Notes: generated by a model not told the origin, from the letters alone. A DNA stretch of 64,000 nucleotides from Bdellovibrionales bacterium (GCA_016786465.1 JAEUWC010000030.1:248001-312000); one strand, 5' to 3'; positions 41,932 to 51,048 are shown, numbered from the stretch's first letter. Program-made: numbers and translations.

Positions 41932-43758
41932 CTACATTCGCTCGGGAACGGTGATTCCTAGCATTGTCAGGCAAAACACGATTTCGTCGTGGACCAGCTG
42001 ACAAAGTCCTAGCCACGACGCTTGTTTTGCGGAATCGGTTTCGCGAAGGATGTGGCAGTCCTTGTAAAATGTATTGAACGACTGCGAAAGGTCGTAGCCA
42101 AATTGCGCTAAGTGGTGCGGTTCGCGCCCCGTAATTGATCGCGAAAACGCATCCGGAAGCTTTACGATTTCCAGCATCAGATTTCGTTCAGTAGGAACTT
42201 GAGCGGGGACAATTGCGCCCGGATTCAAACCTGCTTCGCGCGCCTTGCGCAAAATCGATTTAATTCGGACTGCGGCGTACAAAAGGTAAGGACCCGTGAA
42301 GCCTTCAAACTGCGCAAATTTCTTCAGATCAAAAACATAGTCGGATACGCGATTGTTCTTTAGGTCAGCAAACTTCAATGTCGCCATTCCCACTAAGCGG
42401 GCGATTTCTTGAACTTCATCGACTGGGTATTCCTTCGAAACACCAAGTTCGTTCAGCTTCGACCTGGCTTCGTCATTCAGCATCTGGATCAGGTCGCGAA
42501 GCTTCAGGACTCCGCCACTTCGGGTTTTAAACGGTTTGCCATCCGTTCCATTCATCGTTCCAAAACCCAGATGTTCAAGCTGCGCGGCCTTCGCTAATCC
42601 AGTCTTTGAAGCGGCAGTGAAGACCTGCTTGAAATGCATGCTTTGGCGTTTATCGACGACGTAAAGAATCAGATCTGCCTTTTCCTGATCGACCCGATAC
42701 TGAATCGTTGCCAGGTCGCTGGTGTGGTACAAAAATCCGCCGCCGCTTTTCACCAAGATCAATGGCGGCATGCCCGGAGCCTGGCCTTCAGCAGTTTCTT
42801 CGGTGGGCGTCGCTTCTTCTTCGGAATCAGAATTCGCGACGGACTTGGATTCCGACAGCGGGATGATCAAAGCGCCTTGGCTGATTTCGGTGAAGCCGCC
42901 TTTTTTTAGCGATTCAACCATGGCCGGCATTTTATCTTCAAAAAAACTTTCGCCTAACCAGGTATCAAAAGTAATACCCATGGTCGCGTAGTCGCGCTTC
43001 AGATCAGCAACTGTTACGTTCACAAAGTGCTGCCAAAGCGCCTTGTAACCCTTGCGGCCTTTCTGAAGTTCATCGGTTACGCGAAGAACGTCGGCTTTGA
43101 ATTTTTCGTCGGTCTTAAAACGGGCGGCCGCGCGGGGGTACATTTCTTCAAGGTCCGCCAGCGTGACCGGCGATTCTGCAGGATACTGACCGGAAAACGC
43201 GGCATCAAAATAGGGAAGCGATGGGTTCTTGGCCTGGACTTCCAAAATCAACATCCCCATCGGCGAACCCCAGTCGCCTAGGTGGTTGTCGCCAACGACC
43301 GTGTTCCCGTAGAACCGGAAAATGCGCTGAAGGGAATCACCAATGATTGATGACCGAAGGTGGCCAACGTGCATGGCTTTAGCCACGTTAGGACCGCCAA
43401 AATCGATCACCGTCTTTTCAGGCTTCGAATTCTTTTCAATCCCGTAGCGAGCGTCCTTGGAAACCGCAGCCACTTCACGCGCGATGAATTCGTCGGTCAA
43501 AGTGATATTGATGAACCCAGGTCCGGCAAGCGAAAGGGATCCATCCGAAGCAGGCAATAGGGCGGGCGCCACCGCAGCGACGATCTTTTGAGCGATTTCT
43601 CGGGGGTTCTTTTTTGCAGCTTTTGCGCAAGCCAAAGCGCCATTGCATTGGAACTGGCCCAAATCTGGGCGGTCAGAAACGATGACTTCGCCATAAGCGG
43701 GATCGAACCCCAAGTCTTGGAATGCTTTTTCAAAGATGCGGGTCAGTTTCTTTTTCAT
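41932..43758 (-). CDS. argS: Arginyl-tRNA synthetase
   Basis: A class I synthetase of 608 residues. AMHVGHLRSS (HIGH motif, 130-133) follows the N-terminal domain, and KPFKTRSGGVLKLRDL stands where the KMSKS loop lies in ArgRS. The DALR anticodon-binding region is at the C terminus (FNTFYKDCHIL). An unusual acidic, low-complexity stretch (302-329, SDSEEEATPTEETAEG) interrupts the catalytic domain before PPLILVKSGGGFLYHTSDLA. Its ATG overlaps the upstream gene's stop by four bases (ATGA). Confidence 0.95.
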   Translation of the reverse strand: MKKKLTRIFEKAFQDLGFDPAYGEVIVSDRPDLGQFQCNGALACAKAAKKNPREIAQKIVAAVAPALLPASDGSLSLAGPGFINITLTDEFIAREVAAVSKDARYGIEKNSKPEKTVIDFGGPNVAKAMHVGHLRSSIIGDSLQRIFRFYGNTVVGDNHLGDWGSPMGMLILEVQAKNPSLPYFDAAFSGQYPAESPVTLADLEEMYPRAAARFKTDEKFKADVLRVTDELQKGRKGYKALWQHFVNVTVADLKRDYATMGITFDTWLGESFFEDKMPAMVESLKKGGFTEISQGALIIPLSESKSVANSDSEEEATPTEETAEGQAPGMPPLILVKSGGGFLYHTSDLATIQYRVDQEKADLILYVVDKRQSMHFKQVFTAASKTGLAKAAQLEHLGFGTMNGTDGKPFKTRSGGVLKLRDLIQMLNDEARSKLNELGVSKEYPVDEVQEIARLVGMATLKFADLKNNRVSDYVFDLKKFAQFEGFTGPYLLYAAVRIKSILRKAREAGLNPGAIVPAQVPTERNLMLEIVKLPDAFSRSITGREPHHLAQFGYDLSQSFNTFYKDCHILRETDSAKQASWLGLCQLVHDEIVFCLTMLGITVPERM

Positions 43759-44744
43759 GGAAAAAGGTGCGAAACCTTTCTTCCGGCGTGACTGGTTAGC
43801 GCTTTCTTCAAATTTTCGCGCACCTTCATGGCGTTTTCCAGATGCGGACCCGTGGGTTTGGCGTGAAACGCGATTTCATCATCCGACGCTGTGCCGGCAA
43901 ACGGCAGGGCTGTGACATCCGAAAAATCAAATTCCAACGCGCGCGCTTTTTGGATCTGAAACGCTCTTTGTGCGCGGTCAGAAAAAACCGTGTCGCCCGA
44001 ATGAACTCGATCCCAGGTTTTCACCAGCCACTGGTGCATGTGATCGGGGCTCCAGAAAGAAAGTTCGCGGTGCGGTTCAGTTTCCATCGCCCAACGGCGG
44101 GCCTGGCGAATCAGTTTCAGAAACGGAACTTTCTTGTGACCATCCAGCGCGTGTCCGCCGCCCAAGTGATCGTTGTGAATTCGAATTTTGTGCGACCAGT
44201 TTTGACGGAATTCAGTGTGGTCCAGTCCGGTGATTTCCAGAAAACTTGCGGCAAAAGCTGAACAGCCAGCGCCTTCCAGATGCAACGGCCGATTGTGAAG
44301 TCCGTACGAATGGTACCCCAGTTCGTCGACATAGGCCGAAAGGTAGTTGCATGCGCGTTTCAAGACGCTGTCGGAAACCTTCAGTGACAGAACACTGATC
44401 TTGTCGGTGCGAAACCGCTTTTCGAACTGGGCTTCGACTTCGTCGGGGTGTTCCAGCAGGCCCGGAAAATTATGAAAGAAGATTCCCAGGCCGTAATGCT
44501 TCCGAAGAATTAAATGCAATTGGTCGGACGTGTTTTCTGTCACCATCCCAGTCAGGAACTGTCGTTCTCCGGCAGAATTCACGCCTTCAATATTGACGTG
44601 ACCCAGTGGGTGAAGCGGCCGGGGCAAAAGCGAAAATCGATTCTTAAGGGCACTTAAGGCAAGGCGTCCCGGACTGGACCAGTCGGTTCCGTATGGGGAT
44701 GGGAAGAAGTAAAAATTTAGCCTGTTGGATTCGCCACTTGGCAT
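43755..44744 (-). CDS. Unknown protein cotranscribed with argS
   Basis: Not recognised. The 329-residue protein has no signal peptide. It contains HLEGAGCSAFAASFLE (a Cys-Ser within a small-residue helix) and several conserved-looking His/Asp residues: HNDHLGGGHALDGHK, WSPDHMHQWL and FDFSDVTALPF. The Cys plus HxHx arrangement might be a papain-like hydrolase site, but this is speculation. It overlaps argS by four bases. The ATG at 44744 is used; an in-frame GTG at 44765 would leave only eight bases to the divergent gene. Confidence 0.72.
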   Translation of the reverse strand: MPSGESNRLNFYFFPSPYGTDWSSPGRLALSALKNRFSLLPRPLHPLGHVNIEGVNSAGERQFLTGMVTENTSDQLHLILRKHYGLGIFFHNFPGLLEHPDEVEAQFEKRFRTDKISVLSLKVSDSVLKRACNYLSAYVDELGYHSYGLHNRPLHLEGAGCSAFAASFLEITGLDHTEFRQNWSHKIRIHNDHLGGGHALDGHKKVPFLKLIRQARRWAMETEPHRELSFWSPDHMHQWLVKTWDRVHSGDTVFSDRAQRAFQIQKARALEFDFSDVTALPFAGTASDDEIAFHAKPTGPHLENAMKVRENLKKALTSHAGRKVSHLFP

Positions 44745-44773
44745 ATACTGAGATTCCGATATCACTCAAACTT

Positions 44774-45550
44774 ATGACTCAGCAAGTCTTTGAAAAAAAA
44801 CACCATTGGTTCTTGGTCCGTGGCCTGGCCCGTGAGGCCGGTCATTGGGTTGATTTTCAGGCCCGGTTAAAGCGGGCATTTCCCCAGGCTGAAATCCATT
44901 GCTTGGACTTGGTCGGATCCGGGGTCCATCGCCATGAAACCGTACCCCTTTCAGTCGGAAAGTTCTTAGATATCAGTCGGGCCGATTTTCTAAAGGCCAA
45001 AAAAGGGTCCGAAGGCCCGGCATTCGTCCTGGGCATGAGCCTGGGCGGAATGGTGGTCATGGAATGGATTTCCAGATTCCCGGATGATTTTCAAGGCGCC
45101 GTCATGGTCAACAGCAGCGCCAAGACTTTCAGCCTTCCTTGGAAAAGGATGCATCCCAAATCCCTGTATGGGATTTTCCGGGCTTCACTTTCGCGAACTG
45201 CTGAAGAACGCGAAAAACGGGTCCTTCTGAACGTCGCTCGAAGTGAAAAAAGGCGTGCCGAAACGCTTCCGCATTGGATCAAGGTTCACGAAGAACGACC
45301 CATTTCCCGAACTGCGGCGATCCGTCAAATTCTGGCGGCTTCGCAGTTTGATCCGCAAGTTCCACCGCGGCATCCAAAAACTTTGGTGCTGTGTGGATTA
45401 GGGGACGAAATGGTCCACCCATCCTGTTCGGTCGCATTGGCAAAAGCGTGGGAAGGCGAACTTAGGAATCATCCATGGGGCGGGCATGATCTGGGTGTCG
45501 ACGATCCGGACTGGATCGTTGAACAACTGAAAACTTGGAATCCGTTATGA
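44774..45550 (+). CDS. Alpha/beta hydrolase
   Basis: A 258-residue cytosolic alpha/beta hydrolase. WFLVRGLAREAGHWVDF is the oxyanion region, GMSLGGMVVMEW carries the nucleophile Ser (GxSxG), TLVLCGLGDEMVHPS supplies the acid residue region and WGGHDLGVDDPDW the catalytic His. Substrate unknown. A TATACT stands at 44744-44749, but there is no clear ribosome site. Its stop overlaps the next ATG by four bases. The in-frame extension to 44693 overlaps the divergent gene and is rejected. Confidence 0.85.
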   Translation: MTQQVFEKKHHWFLVRGLAREAGHWVDFQARLKRAFPQAEIHCLDLVGSGVHRHETVPLSVGKFLDISRADFLKAKKGSEGPAFVLGMSLGGMVVMEWISRFPDDFQGAVMVNSSAKTFSLPWKRMHPKSLYGIFRASLSRTAEEREKRVLLNVARSEKRRAETLPHWIKVHEERPISRTAAIRQILAASQFDPQVPPRHPKTLVLCGLGDEMVHPSCSVALAKAWEGELRNHPWGGHDLGVDDPDWIVEQLKTWNPL

Positions 45551-46329
45551 ACGTACTTTTTCATTGGATCACAATCACTTCGGTTTGGGCCACGACGTTT
45601 GTGGCGGTCCCTTTTTCGCAAACCGTGAAGGAAGCTGACACCATCGTGCGTGGAAAGATCGGCGATTCACATGTGGATTGGAGCAAAGTCGCCTTGGATG
45701 GCGAAGGTTCTAAGCGCATCTACACCTATTACGAATTGAAAGTGGACGAAGTCGTGAAAGGAAATCTTTCAAATTCGAAGTCTGTGATCATTCGCCAAAT
45801 GGGGGGCGAAAAAGACGGGGTGGGGTTATCGATTCCGGGATCCGCAAAATTTTCGGCGGGTGAAGATGTGGTCGTTATGCTGGGACCCGCGCTATCGGAT
45901 CAGACCCACGATTTGATGGGACTGATGGTTGGGAAGCTTCAGGTTGTTCGCGATGAAAAGGGTCAGGAAGTCTTGAAAGGTCCGGCCGTCAGCGGTGATT
46001 TCGGTGCCGAAGGTGTCGCATTGCACGGAGATCATCGCGACCCAGCAAAAACAGAACCCGTAACTTTGGAAGGCCTTCGGCGAATCGTGAAGGAAACCGT
46101 TGGATCTGGAACGGGCCAGGTCGCCCAGGTCAAAGAAGTGGCCCCCGTTGCAGCAACGCCCGCTGCCCTTGCAAGCGCAACCCCGAACGCAGCACAGACT
46201 GCGGAAGTTGATTCGCAAGATGACGGCTGGTCGAAATTGAAAAGTCCGATGGGATTTGGACTGGTCGCCCTTTTCCTGGTCGTTCACTTTCTTCGGCGCT
46301 TGGCCGTGAAAAAGAACGGAAAAAATTAA
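45547..46329 (+). CDS. Secreted protein with a C-terminal membrane anchor and basic tail
   Basis: A 260-residue protein with an N-terminal signal segment, a beta-rich globular domain (ADTIVRGKIGDSHV, YTYYELKVDEVVKG, VIIRQMGGEKDG, GEDVVVMLGP), an Ala/Thr/Val-rich linker and a C-terminal helix (MGFGLVALFLVVHFL) ending RRLAVKKNGKN. The domain looks like those in secreted proteins that start 'ADxIVxGxV'; function unknown. The four-base overlap with the hydrolase decides the start at 45547. Its end overlaps the convergent lipoprotein by four bases. Confidence 0.78.
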   Translation: MNVLFHWITITSVWATTFVAVPFSQTVKEADTIVRGKIGDSHVDWSKVALDGEGSKRIYTYYELKVDEVVKGNLSNSKSVIIRQMGGEKDGVGLSIPGSAKFSAGEDVVVMLGPALSDQTHDLMGLMVGKLQVVRDEKGQEVLKGPAVSGDFGAEGVALHGDHRDPAKTEPVTLEGLRRIVKETVGSGTGQVAQVKEVAPVAATPAALASATPNAAQTAEVDSQDDGWSKLKSPMGFGLVALFLVVHFLRRLAVKKNGKN

Positions 46330-47474
46330 CGAATCAAATAGACCGCTGCACCTGAAAAAGCCCAAGCGCTTGGGGCGCTATTACAAACGGAAGTCCCAGC
46401 CGCGTGGGTTTTCTTTTCGACCCTTAGGCGACCTTCTGAAATCAACTGAACCAGGAAGCTGTAAGTCGAAGTTCCCAGATTTGAATCGTAACAATAAATT
46501 GAACCATCCGCGCTGATGTTTTCCGGAGCGGCGTTCAGCTTTCCTGTGGTTTGCAAAGTGAACTTTACCAAAGCGGACGGATTCAGGGCCGCAATTCGTG
46601 TTGATATGACCGCTTTCGTTTCGCCTGCATAAGGATCGCGCGCCAGAACAAAAAAATCACTGGCGGTCGGATCAGTGCCGTTAGCGGGGCTTGATTCAAG
46701 CGTCCAGCGCCCCCGCGCCGTTCCCGTTAGGTCGACCTGCATGGTTCCACACTTCGGGGATTCGGTTGTGAAAGTCGCGCCATCCCCAATCTTTGATTCC
46801 AGCTGGCTGCGAATCGGCTCAGAAAACCAGCTCCAAGGGCAAAGCGTTCCTGAACTGGGGTTTCCGTAACGGGAAGGGTTGACGTAATCAGAAACACGGC
46901 TGTCTCGCATCCCAATGTCCATTGCTGGTGAATGCGGAGGAGTCCCAGTCGTTCCCAAAGTGGAACCCGCAGATACCGAAATATTCACGCGAACTTCGCA
47001 GTTCCTGACCGTTTCGTCGACGGTGCTGTATTCACTGCAGGTCAGGGTCCCCAGTTGGCTGGAAATCGCAGGGTCTAACGAAGACAGGTGGCCCAGGTGT
47101 CCGCCGACTTCTCGGCAAACGTCGAAGTAAACGGCATAGTCAGTGTAGCCCGGACGGGTGGGTGATGTGACGTAAGTGACTTCGCGAACCGATTTGATGA
47201 TCAAGTTTCCGGGCGCCGTTACTGGAACGTTTGACGAATTCAACATGAAGCCGGTGTGGGCCTTGGGCAGTGGGCTTCCACCCACGGGTGCAAGTGTACC
47301 GATGGGTGCTAGGTACGAAATTGCCGAAGTGGGGACGGGCTGAACTGAAAAAAGATCACTGTCCGTACAAGCGGGAAGTGCTGCTTCTTCTGAATCGCCG
47401 TCGCCACGTGAACGACAAGAAGAGCTGCTGATCACTAGGGTCGAAAAAATCACCATCAAGAAAACAGGTCTCAT
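46326..47474 (-). CDS. Lipoprotein with a degenerate M23-like domain
   Basis: A 382-residue predicted lipoprotein (lipobox ISSSSC). The segment KAHTGFMLNSSNVPVTAPGN through GYTDYAVYFDVC and GGHLGHLSSLD is laid out like the lysostaphin-type M23 fold (H-T-G-x-D ... Y-A-V ... G-H-L). However, the expected ligand Asp after HTG is missing, so peptidase activity is doubtful. A Cys-rich C-terminal half follows (TLTCSEYS, VRNCEVRV, GTLCPWSW, KCGTMQVD, YCYDSNLG). It may bind peptidoglycan instead of cutting it. Confidence 0.75.
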   Translation of the reverse strand: MRPVFLMVIFSTLVISSSSCRSRGDGDSEEAALPACTDSDLFSVQPVPTSAISYLAPIGTLAPVGGSPLPKAHTGFMLNSSNVPVTAPGNLIIKSVREVTYVTSPTRPGYTDYAVYFDVCREVGGHLGHLSSLDPAISSQLGTLTCSEYSTVDETVRNCEVRVNISVSAGSTLGTTGTPPHSPAMDIGMRDSRVSDYVNPSRYGNPSSGTLCPWSWFSEPIRSQLESKIGDGATFTTESPKCGTMQVDLTGTARGRWTLESSPANGTDPTASDFFVLARDPYAGETKAVISTRIAALNPSALVKFTLQTTGKLNAAPENISADGSIYCYDSNLGTSTYSFLVQLISEGRLRVEKKTHAAGTSVCNSAPSAWAFSGAAVYLIR

Positions 47475-47665
47475 CCGCTACCGATCGTCTATGGGTATCG
47501 TTGAAAACGCAATGGCCCTGAAAAATCTGCCTATCTGTGTCCCAAAAGGCGCCCCAAATTGGCCCCAAAACGTCCTCAAAAGATCCTAAGACCAGCTCAG
47601 GGTGCCAGAAAACGCTCATGGACCCGGGCCCGGCGGTTGCATTAAACTTTGGGTAAGGGCCCGAC

Positions 47666-49558
47666 ATGATGTCAGGCTCGGAAAGCTACGGTCCAAGGAT
47701 GGATTTCTTGCGCGCTTCCGCATGGGCGTTCGCATTCTGCTTCGCCACTTCTTCGGCACACGCCTTCATCCCGTCACGCATGGGTAATGGAACCGCGATC
47801 AAACATCGCGGCACCGTCGCGCGCTTGGACCTTGCGGGAAATCCAAAGAATCAGTCGGGCCTGACCGATGCGCAAGTTTTTCAATCCTTTACACGACCAC
47901 TTCAGCGTTGGAATGAGGCTGCCAACGGTTCGGTTGAAATTCGTTATTGGCAGGGAAGCGATTCTTCAGTTTTCGAACCCAATAGCGAATACAACGGAAT
48001 TTCATCCGTCTATTTTTCTTCAAACGCCAACAGCGATCCCGGCTTGGGTTCTGGCGTGATTGGACTGACCCAGGTTTGGTACCGCCCCGACAGCGGAGAA
48101 ATCTTGGAAACCGATATGGTCTTTAACGACCAAAATTACATCTTCAGCACAAACGTCCGCGATTCCAGCCAGCCGTCTTCGGGTTTTCCAACGGGCCGAG
48201 TATTTCTGGAAAACGTTGTCACCCACGAAATGGGACACGCGTTGGGACTTTCGCATAGCCCTTCGATGCAATCGACGATGCTGTTTGTCGAAGCGTCGCA
48301 ACAAGCGTTCCTAGCTTGTGACGACAAAACAGCGATTCACCACTTGTATCCGTCGGGTGATTTCGGTTCTCGTGCCGGGATTCAGGGAAGCGTGATTTCT
48401 CAGTCAGGTGCGCCGATTTTCGGCGCCATGGTGACCGCGATTTCACGTCGTCGAGGCGTATCATTGGGGTCAGCAGTTACGGACAAATCCGGCTTCTTCA
48501 CCATTTCTTCGTTGGAACCTGACACCTATTTTCTGCTGATCGAGCCTTTCTTGGCTAGCCCGACTGTTTTGTCAGACTACTATCGGGATGTTTCGACTTT
48601 GGTTTGCAGCGGAAAATCCTTCGGACGCTTCTTACTGACTGAAGCTGACGGTCTGACTCCGCGTTCTTTTGTGGCTCAGGCCGGAGAAACCAAGCCCGTC
48701 GGCGCAATCACGGCGGTTTGCAGTGGCGGCGCTTCTTGGGAAGCGACTTTTCAAACGGCATCAGGTGCGGCTGCGTCTTCTACGGCTCCGGTCATTTACA
48801 CAGGACCCGGAACTGCGAATCCGGTCGGGGGCTTCGGATTTTCAAATGATGTCGGTCAGAATGCGACGACTTACTACAAAGTCAAAAGCGTCGCAGGTTC
48901 AGTTCGTTTTTCCGCCATCGGTTTCAGTCTGTATTCTGACCGCGGATTCCGTTTGAACCTGATCAATTCTTCGGGCGTGACGGTCGCCACTTCAGGCGCG
49001 AATCCTTCGTTCACCGGCGCATCCGGATTCCGAAACTGGGATGCGACGATCGTGAAGTCCGGCTTGCCGTTGGACGACTACACGATTCAGATCGAAGCGT
49101 TTTCGGTCGAATCGCGGGCCTATCCTGCAAGCTGGCCGTTGGGCGACCAGACTTCGTTTCTGATTCTGACAGGAAGTCTGAATGAATCTGCCGGCGCTTT
49201 GGTGTCGTCACTGCCGGAAAATCCTAGGTGTGAATCTGCGGATGCGACGACAGCGTACGTAAGTCCCGATGGCTTGCCGCCGCGAAAAGACACTTCGTTT
49301 ACGCCAAAGACCGGGTTCTGCGGAAGCGTTCGCCAAATTCATGAAAACGGTGGACGCTACACCGACAAAAAACTGCCGCCTTGGGCTTTGAAGATTCAGA
49401 CAATTGAAAGCCCAGTACTTCAGGCCCATCGTCATGCCGCCTGGTTGAATGCCATGGGCTTCTTCTTGCCTTTGCTTTTGGCGATGCTTTGGACTCGATC
49501 CCGGGCGTTCCGGGCTAGAATTCGGAATCGCTTCGCGTTACGCTTCTTTCATGACTAG
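47666..49558 (+). CDS. Secreted matrixin-like (M10) metalloprotease with C-terminal membrane anchor
   Basis: A 630-residue secreted protease. A signal peptide (to ~AHA, residue 33) is followed by an M10-type catalytic domain with TDMVFND (calcium/structural region), THEMGHALGLSHS (His187, Glu188, His191, His197) and the Met-turn MQSTMLF (Met205). A carboxypeptidase-regulatory-like beta domain lies at ~235-300 and further beta domains at ~340-520. A C-terminal helix (GFFLPLLLAMLW) ends in an Arg-rich tail. Substrate unknown; the anchor implies a cell-bound protease. AGGG lies seven bases before the ATG. Its end overlaps the next start by eight bases. Confidence 0.87.
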   Translation: MMSGSESYGPRMDFLRASAWAFAFCFATSSAHAFIPSRMGNGTAIKHRGTVARLDLAGNPKNQSGLTDAQVFQSFTRPLQRWNEAANGSVEIRYWQGSDSSVFEPNSEYNGISSVYFSSNANSDPGLGSGVIGLTQVWYRPDSGEILETDMVFNDQNYIFSTNVRDSSQPSSGFPTGRVFLENVVTHEMGHALGLSHSPSMQSTMLFVEASQQAFLACDDKTAIHHLYPSGDFGSRAGIQGSVISQSGAPIFGAMVTAISRRRGVSLGSAVTDKSGFFTISSLEPDTYFLLIEPFLASPTVLSDYYRDVSTLVCSGKSFGRFLLTEADGLTPRSFVAQAGETKPVGAITAVCSGGASWEATFQTASGAAASSTAPVIYTGPGTANPVGGFGFSNDVGQNATTYYKVKSVAGSVRFSAIGFSLYSDRGFRLNLINSSGVTVATSGANPSFTGASGFRNWDATIVKSGLPLDDYTIQIEAFSVESRAYPASWPLGDQTSFLILTGSLNESAGALVSSLPENPRCESADATTAYVSPDGLPPRKDTSFTPKTGFCGSVRQIHENGGRYTDKKLPPWALKIQTIESPVLQAHRHAAWLNAMGFFLPLLLAMLWTRSRAFRARIRNRFALRFFHD

Positions 49559-50090
49559 AAAAATCTCGACCCTCGTCTTCGTGATTTCAGCGATCGCTCT
49601 GTCCCAAATGCCGCAGGTCATAGCGGCGTTGAAACCTGAAAAGGTTTACCTTGCGGAAAATCGTCCGAAGAAAGTTTTCATCGACGATGGATTGATCACG
49701 GGCGGTGATCGAAATATTGATGCGGTGATTTTGAAAGATATTCGTCGTGCGCCAAATCAGGGTTTCGAACGGTGGGTGATCGACCTGGAAGGATTTCAAA
49801 ACGGAGAAACCGTCGCGATCCCCAGACCGCCGTACTATCAAGTCGCGGTGAACCCCGAAGAAAAGCGGATGGTTTTCACCATCTTTGGAAATCCGAAGTT
49901 CAACTTCAATTCCAAGAAAGTTTTGGCTTCATTTAGAAAAAGCCCACTTGTGTCATCGCTGGAACTCTTCCCAAAGCTTGAGGAGCAGAGCTGGACCTTT
50001 AGCGTCAATTTGAAAAAAGGGGTCCCAGTTGAGGTATTTGAACTATCAAACCCCGTTCGGATCATTGTCGATCTGAAAACCGGGAAGTAA
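49551..50090 (+). CDS. Secreted AMIN-domain-like protein
   Basis: A 179-residue protein with a signal peptide ending near VIAA. The mature part is beta-rich with GFERWVIDLEGFQNGE, EKRMVFTIFGNPKF and ELSNPVRIIVDLKTGK, which resemble the AMIN domain that places cell-wall and secretin proteins in the envelope. It overlaps the protease gene by eight bases, and the lipoprotein gene follows after 21 bases, forming a three-gene unit. Confidence 0.77.
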   Translation: MTRKISTLVFVISAIALSQMPQVIAALKPEKVYLAENRPKKVFIDDGLITGGDRNIDAVILKDIRRAPNQGFERWVIDLEGFQNGETVAIPRPPYYQVAVNPEEKRMVFTIFGNPKFNFNSKKVLASFRKSPLVSSLELFPKLEEQSWTFSVNLKKGVPVEVFELSNPVRIIVDLKTGK

Positions 50091-50111
50091 GATTGTGATA
50101 AGGAAATACCT

Positions 50112-50648
50112 ATGACCTATAAACAGATTTTATCTGGGCTTTCGATCGTTTTGATTTCTGCAGCTTTGGGTGCAGGTTGTTCGAGCGGACCCGAAGTGAA
50201 GAAGCAGGCGTACGCATCGTCGCCCAACTTTCGAACTTTTGAATACGAACTTCCGGTTGTTTGGAAGGCTTCGCTTCGTGCCTTGAAAGACAACAAGATC
50301 GTCGATCGCGAGCCTGAAGACGACAACCCGGTCGAACTTAAAAAGTTGACTGAAGCGTCGCTTGAAACCGACTGGATCTATTCGCAGTCGCGCGACAAGT
50401 ACCACGAATATAAAGTCAACGGATCACCCCGGCGTAAAGCTTTGCAGGTGCGCCTGAAATACAAGCTTTCTCTGAAGACCACGATGGGCGGCACGGAAGT
50501 CAAAGTGGGATTGAAAGAAGAATTGGAAAGATTGAAGGAAGATGGATCTTCACGTGGCTATGATTCGGTCGAAGACCCCGATTCTGGCCGTGCAGCTGAA
50601 ATTTTGGACCGTATCGGGGCCGGAATTCTTTCGGCGCCCAATATCTAG
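50112..50648 (+). CDS. Small lipoprotein, BamC/NlpB-like region
   Basis: A 178-residue predicted lipoprotein (lipobox LGAGC). The pattern FEYELPVVWKASLRALKDNKIVDREPEDDN, followed by charged beta strands (LQVRLKYKLSLKT, TEVKVGLKEELERL), resembles the helix-grip domains of BamC-like lipoproteins. The match is weak and the protein is short for BamC. It is the third gene after the M10 protease and AMIN-like genes. Confidence 0.78.
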   Translation: MTYKQILSGLSIVLISAALGAGCSSGPEVKKQAYASSPNFRTFEYELPVVWKASLRALKDNKIVDREPEDDNPVELKKLTEASLETDWIYSQSRDKYHEYKVNGSPRRKALQVRLKYKLSLKTTMGGTEVKVGLKEELERLKEDGSSRGYDSVEDPDSGRAAEILDRIGAGILSAPNI

Positions 50649-50656
50649 GGCCTAAT

Positions 50657-50675
50657 TCCCCTGAACCACAGGGGG
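50657..50675. other. Hairpin next to the promoter of the following gene
   Basis: CCCCTG (50658-50663) pairs with CAGGGG (50669-50674) around AACCA; an outer T-G pair extends it. It lies immediately before TTGACA (50677) and lacks a T-run. It could end the lipoprotein mRNA or be an operator. Confidence 0.35.
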
Positions 50676-50676
50676 C

Positions 50677-50704
50677 TTGACACATCGCGTATAACGCTGA
50701 TATC
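50677..50704 (+). promoter_or_regulatory. Promoter TTGACA-N16-GATATC giving a leaderless mRNA
   Basis: A perfect TTGACA (50677-50682) and GATATC (50699-50704) lie 16 bases apart, and the ATG is at 50713. A transcription start seven to nine bases after the -10 would fall on or just before the start codon. Confidence 0.45.
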
Positions 50705-50712
50705 GCCCTGCC

Positions 50713-51048
50713 ATGGCATCCAATCTATTGGCAGTACTGGTCTTGGCATTGATGGCTTTTTCTTCGTATGGGCAAACCCCGGCGGTCGTTAAGGGTATTG
50801 ACCAAAAAGGGACCTGCGAATTCAAAATGGCCAATACCCCATCCCCTAAGGAATCGGGATACCCCTATGTCCTTCGCGAATGGACCAGTTGGATGGAATC
50901 AGGGCGTGACGTCACGGTCGACGAATGCATTCGGACTACCCTGGAAAACCGCCGTAAAGACCCTTCCTTTCAATTTGACGACAAAGTCATGTACCGATTT
51001 AAAGTCGGTCGCAAGGTGGTCGCCAAAGGCGCTTTTTATAATCGTTAA
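50713..51048 (+). CDS. Small secreted protein of unknown function
   Basis: A 111-residue protein with a signal peptide (MASNLLAVLVLALMAFSSYGQ). A short mature part holds one Cys pair (GTCEFKM, DECIRTT) and a basic, beta-rich C terminus (DKVMYRFKVGRKVVAKGAFYN). No family recognised. No Shine-Dalgarno precedes the ATG; see the promoter entry. Confidence 0.72.
   Translation: MASNLLAVLVLALMAFSSYGQTPAVVKGIDQKGTCEFKMANTPSPKESGYPYVLREWTSWMESGRDVTVDECIRTTLENRRKDPSFQFDDKVMYRFKVGRKVVAKGAFYNR

Noticed and set aside
47475-47665. Divergent gap searched for RNA genes or attachment sites
   Set aside because: 191 bases with GC-rich patches (CCGGGCCCGG) but no convincing promoter, tRNA fold or repeat.
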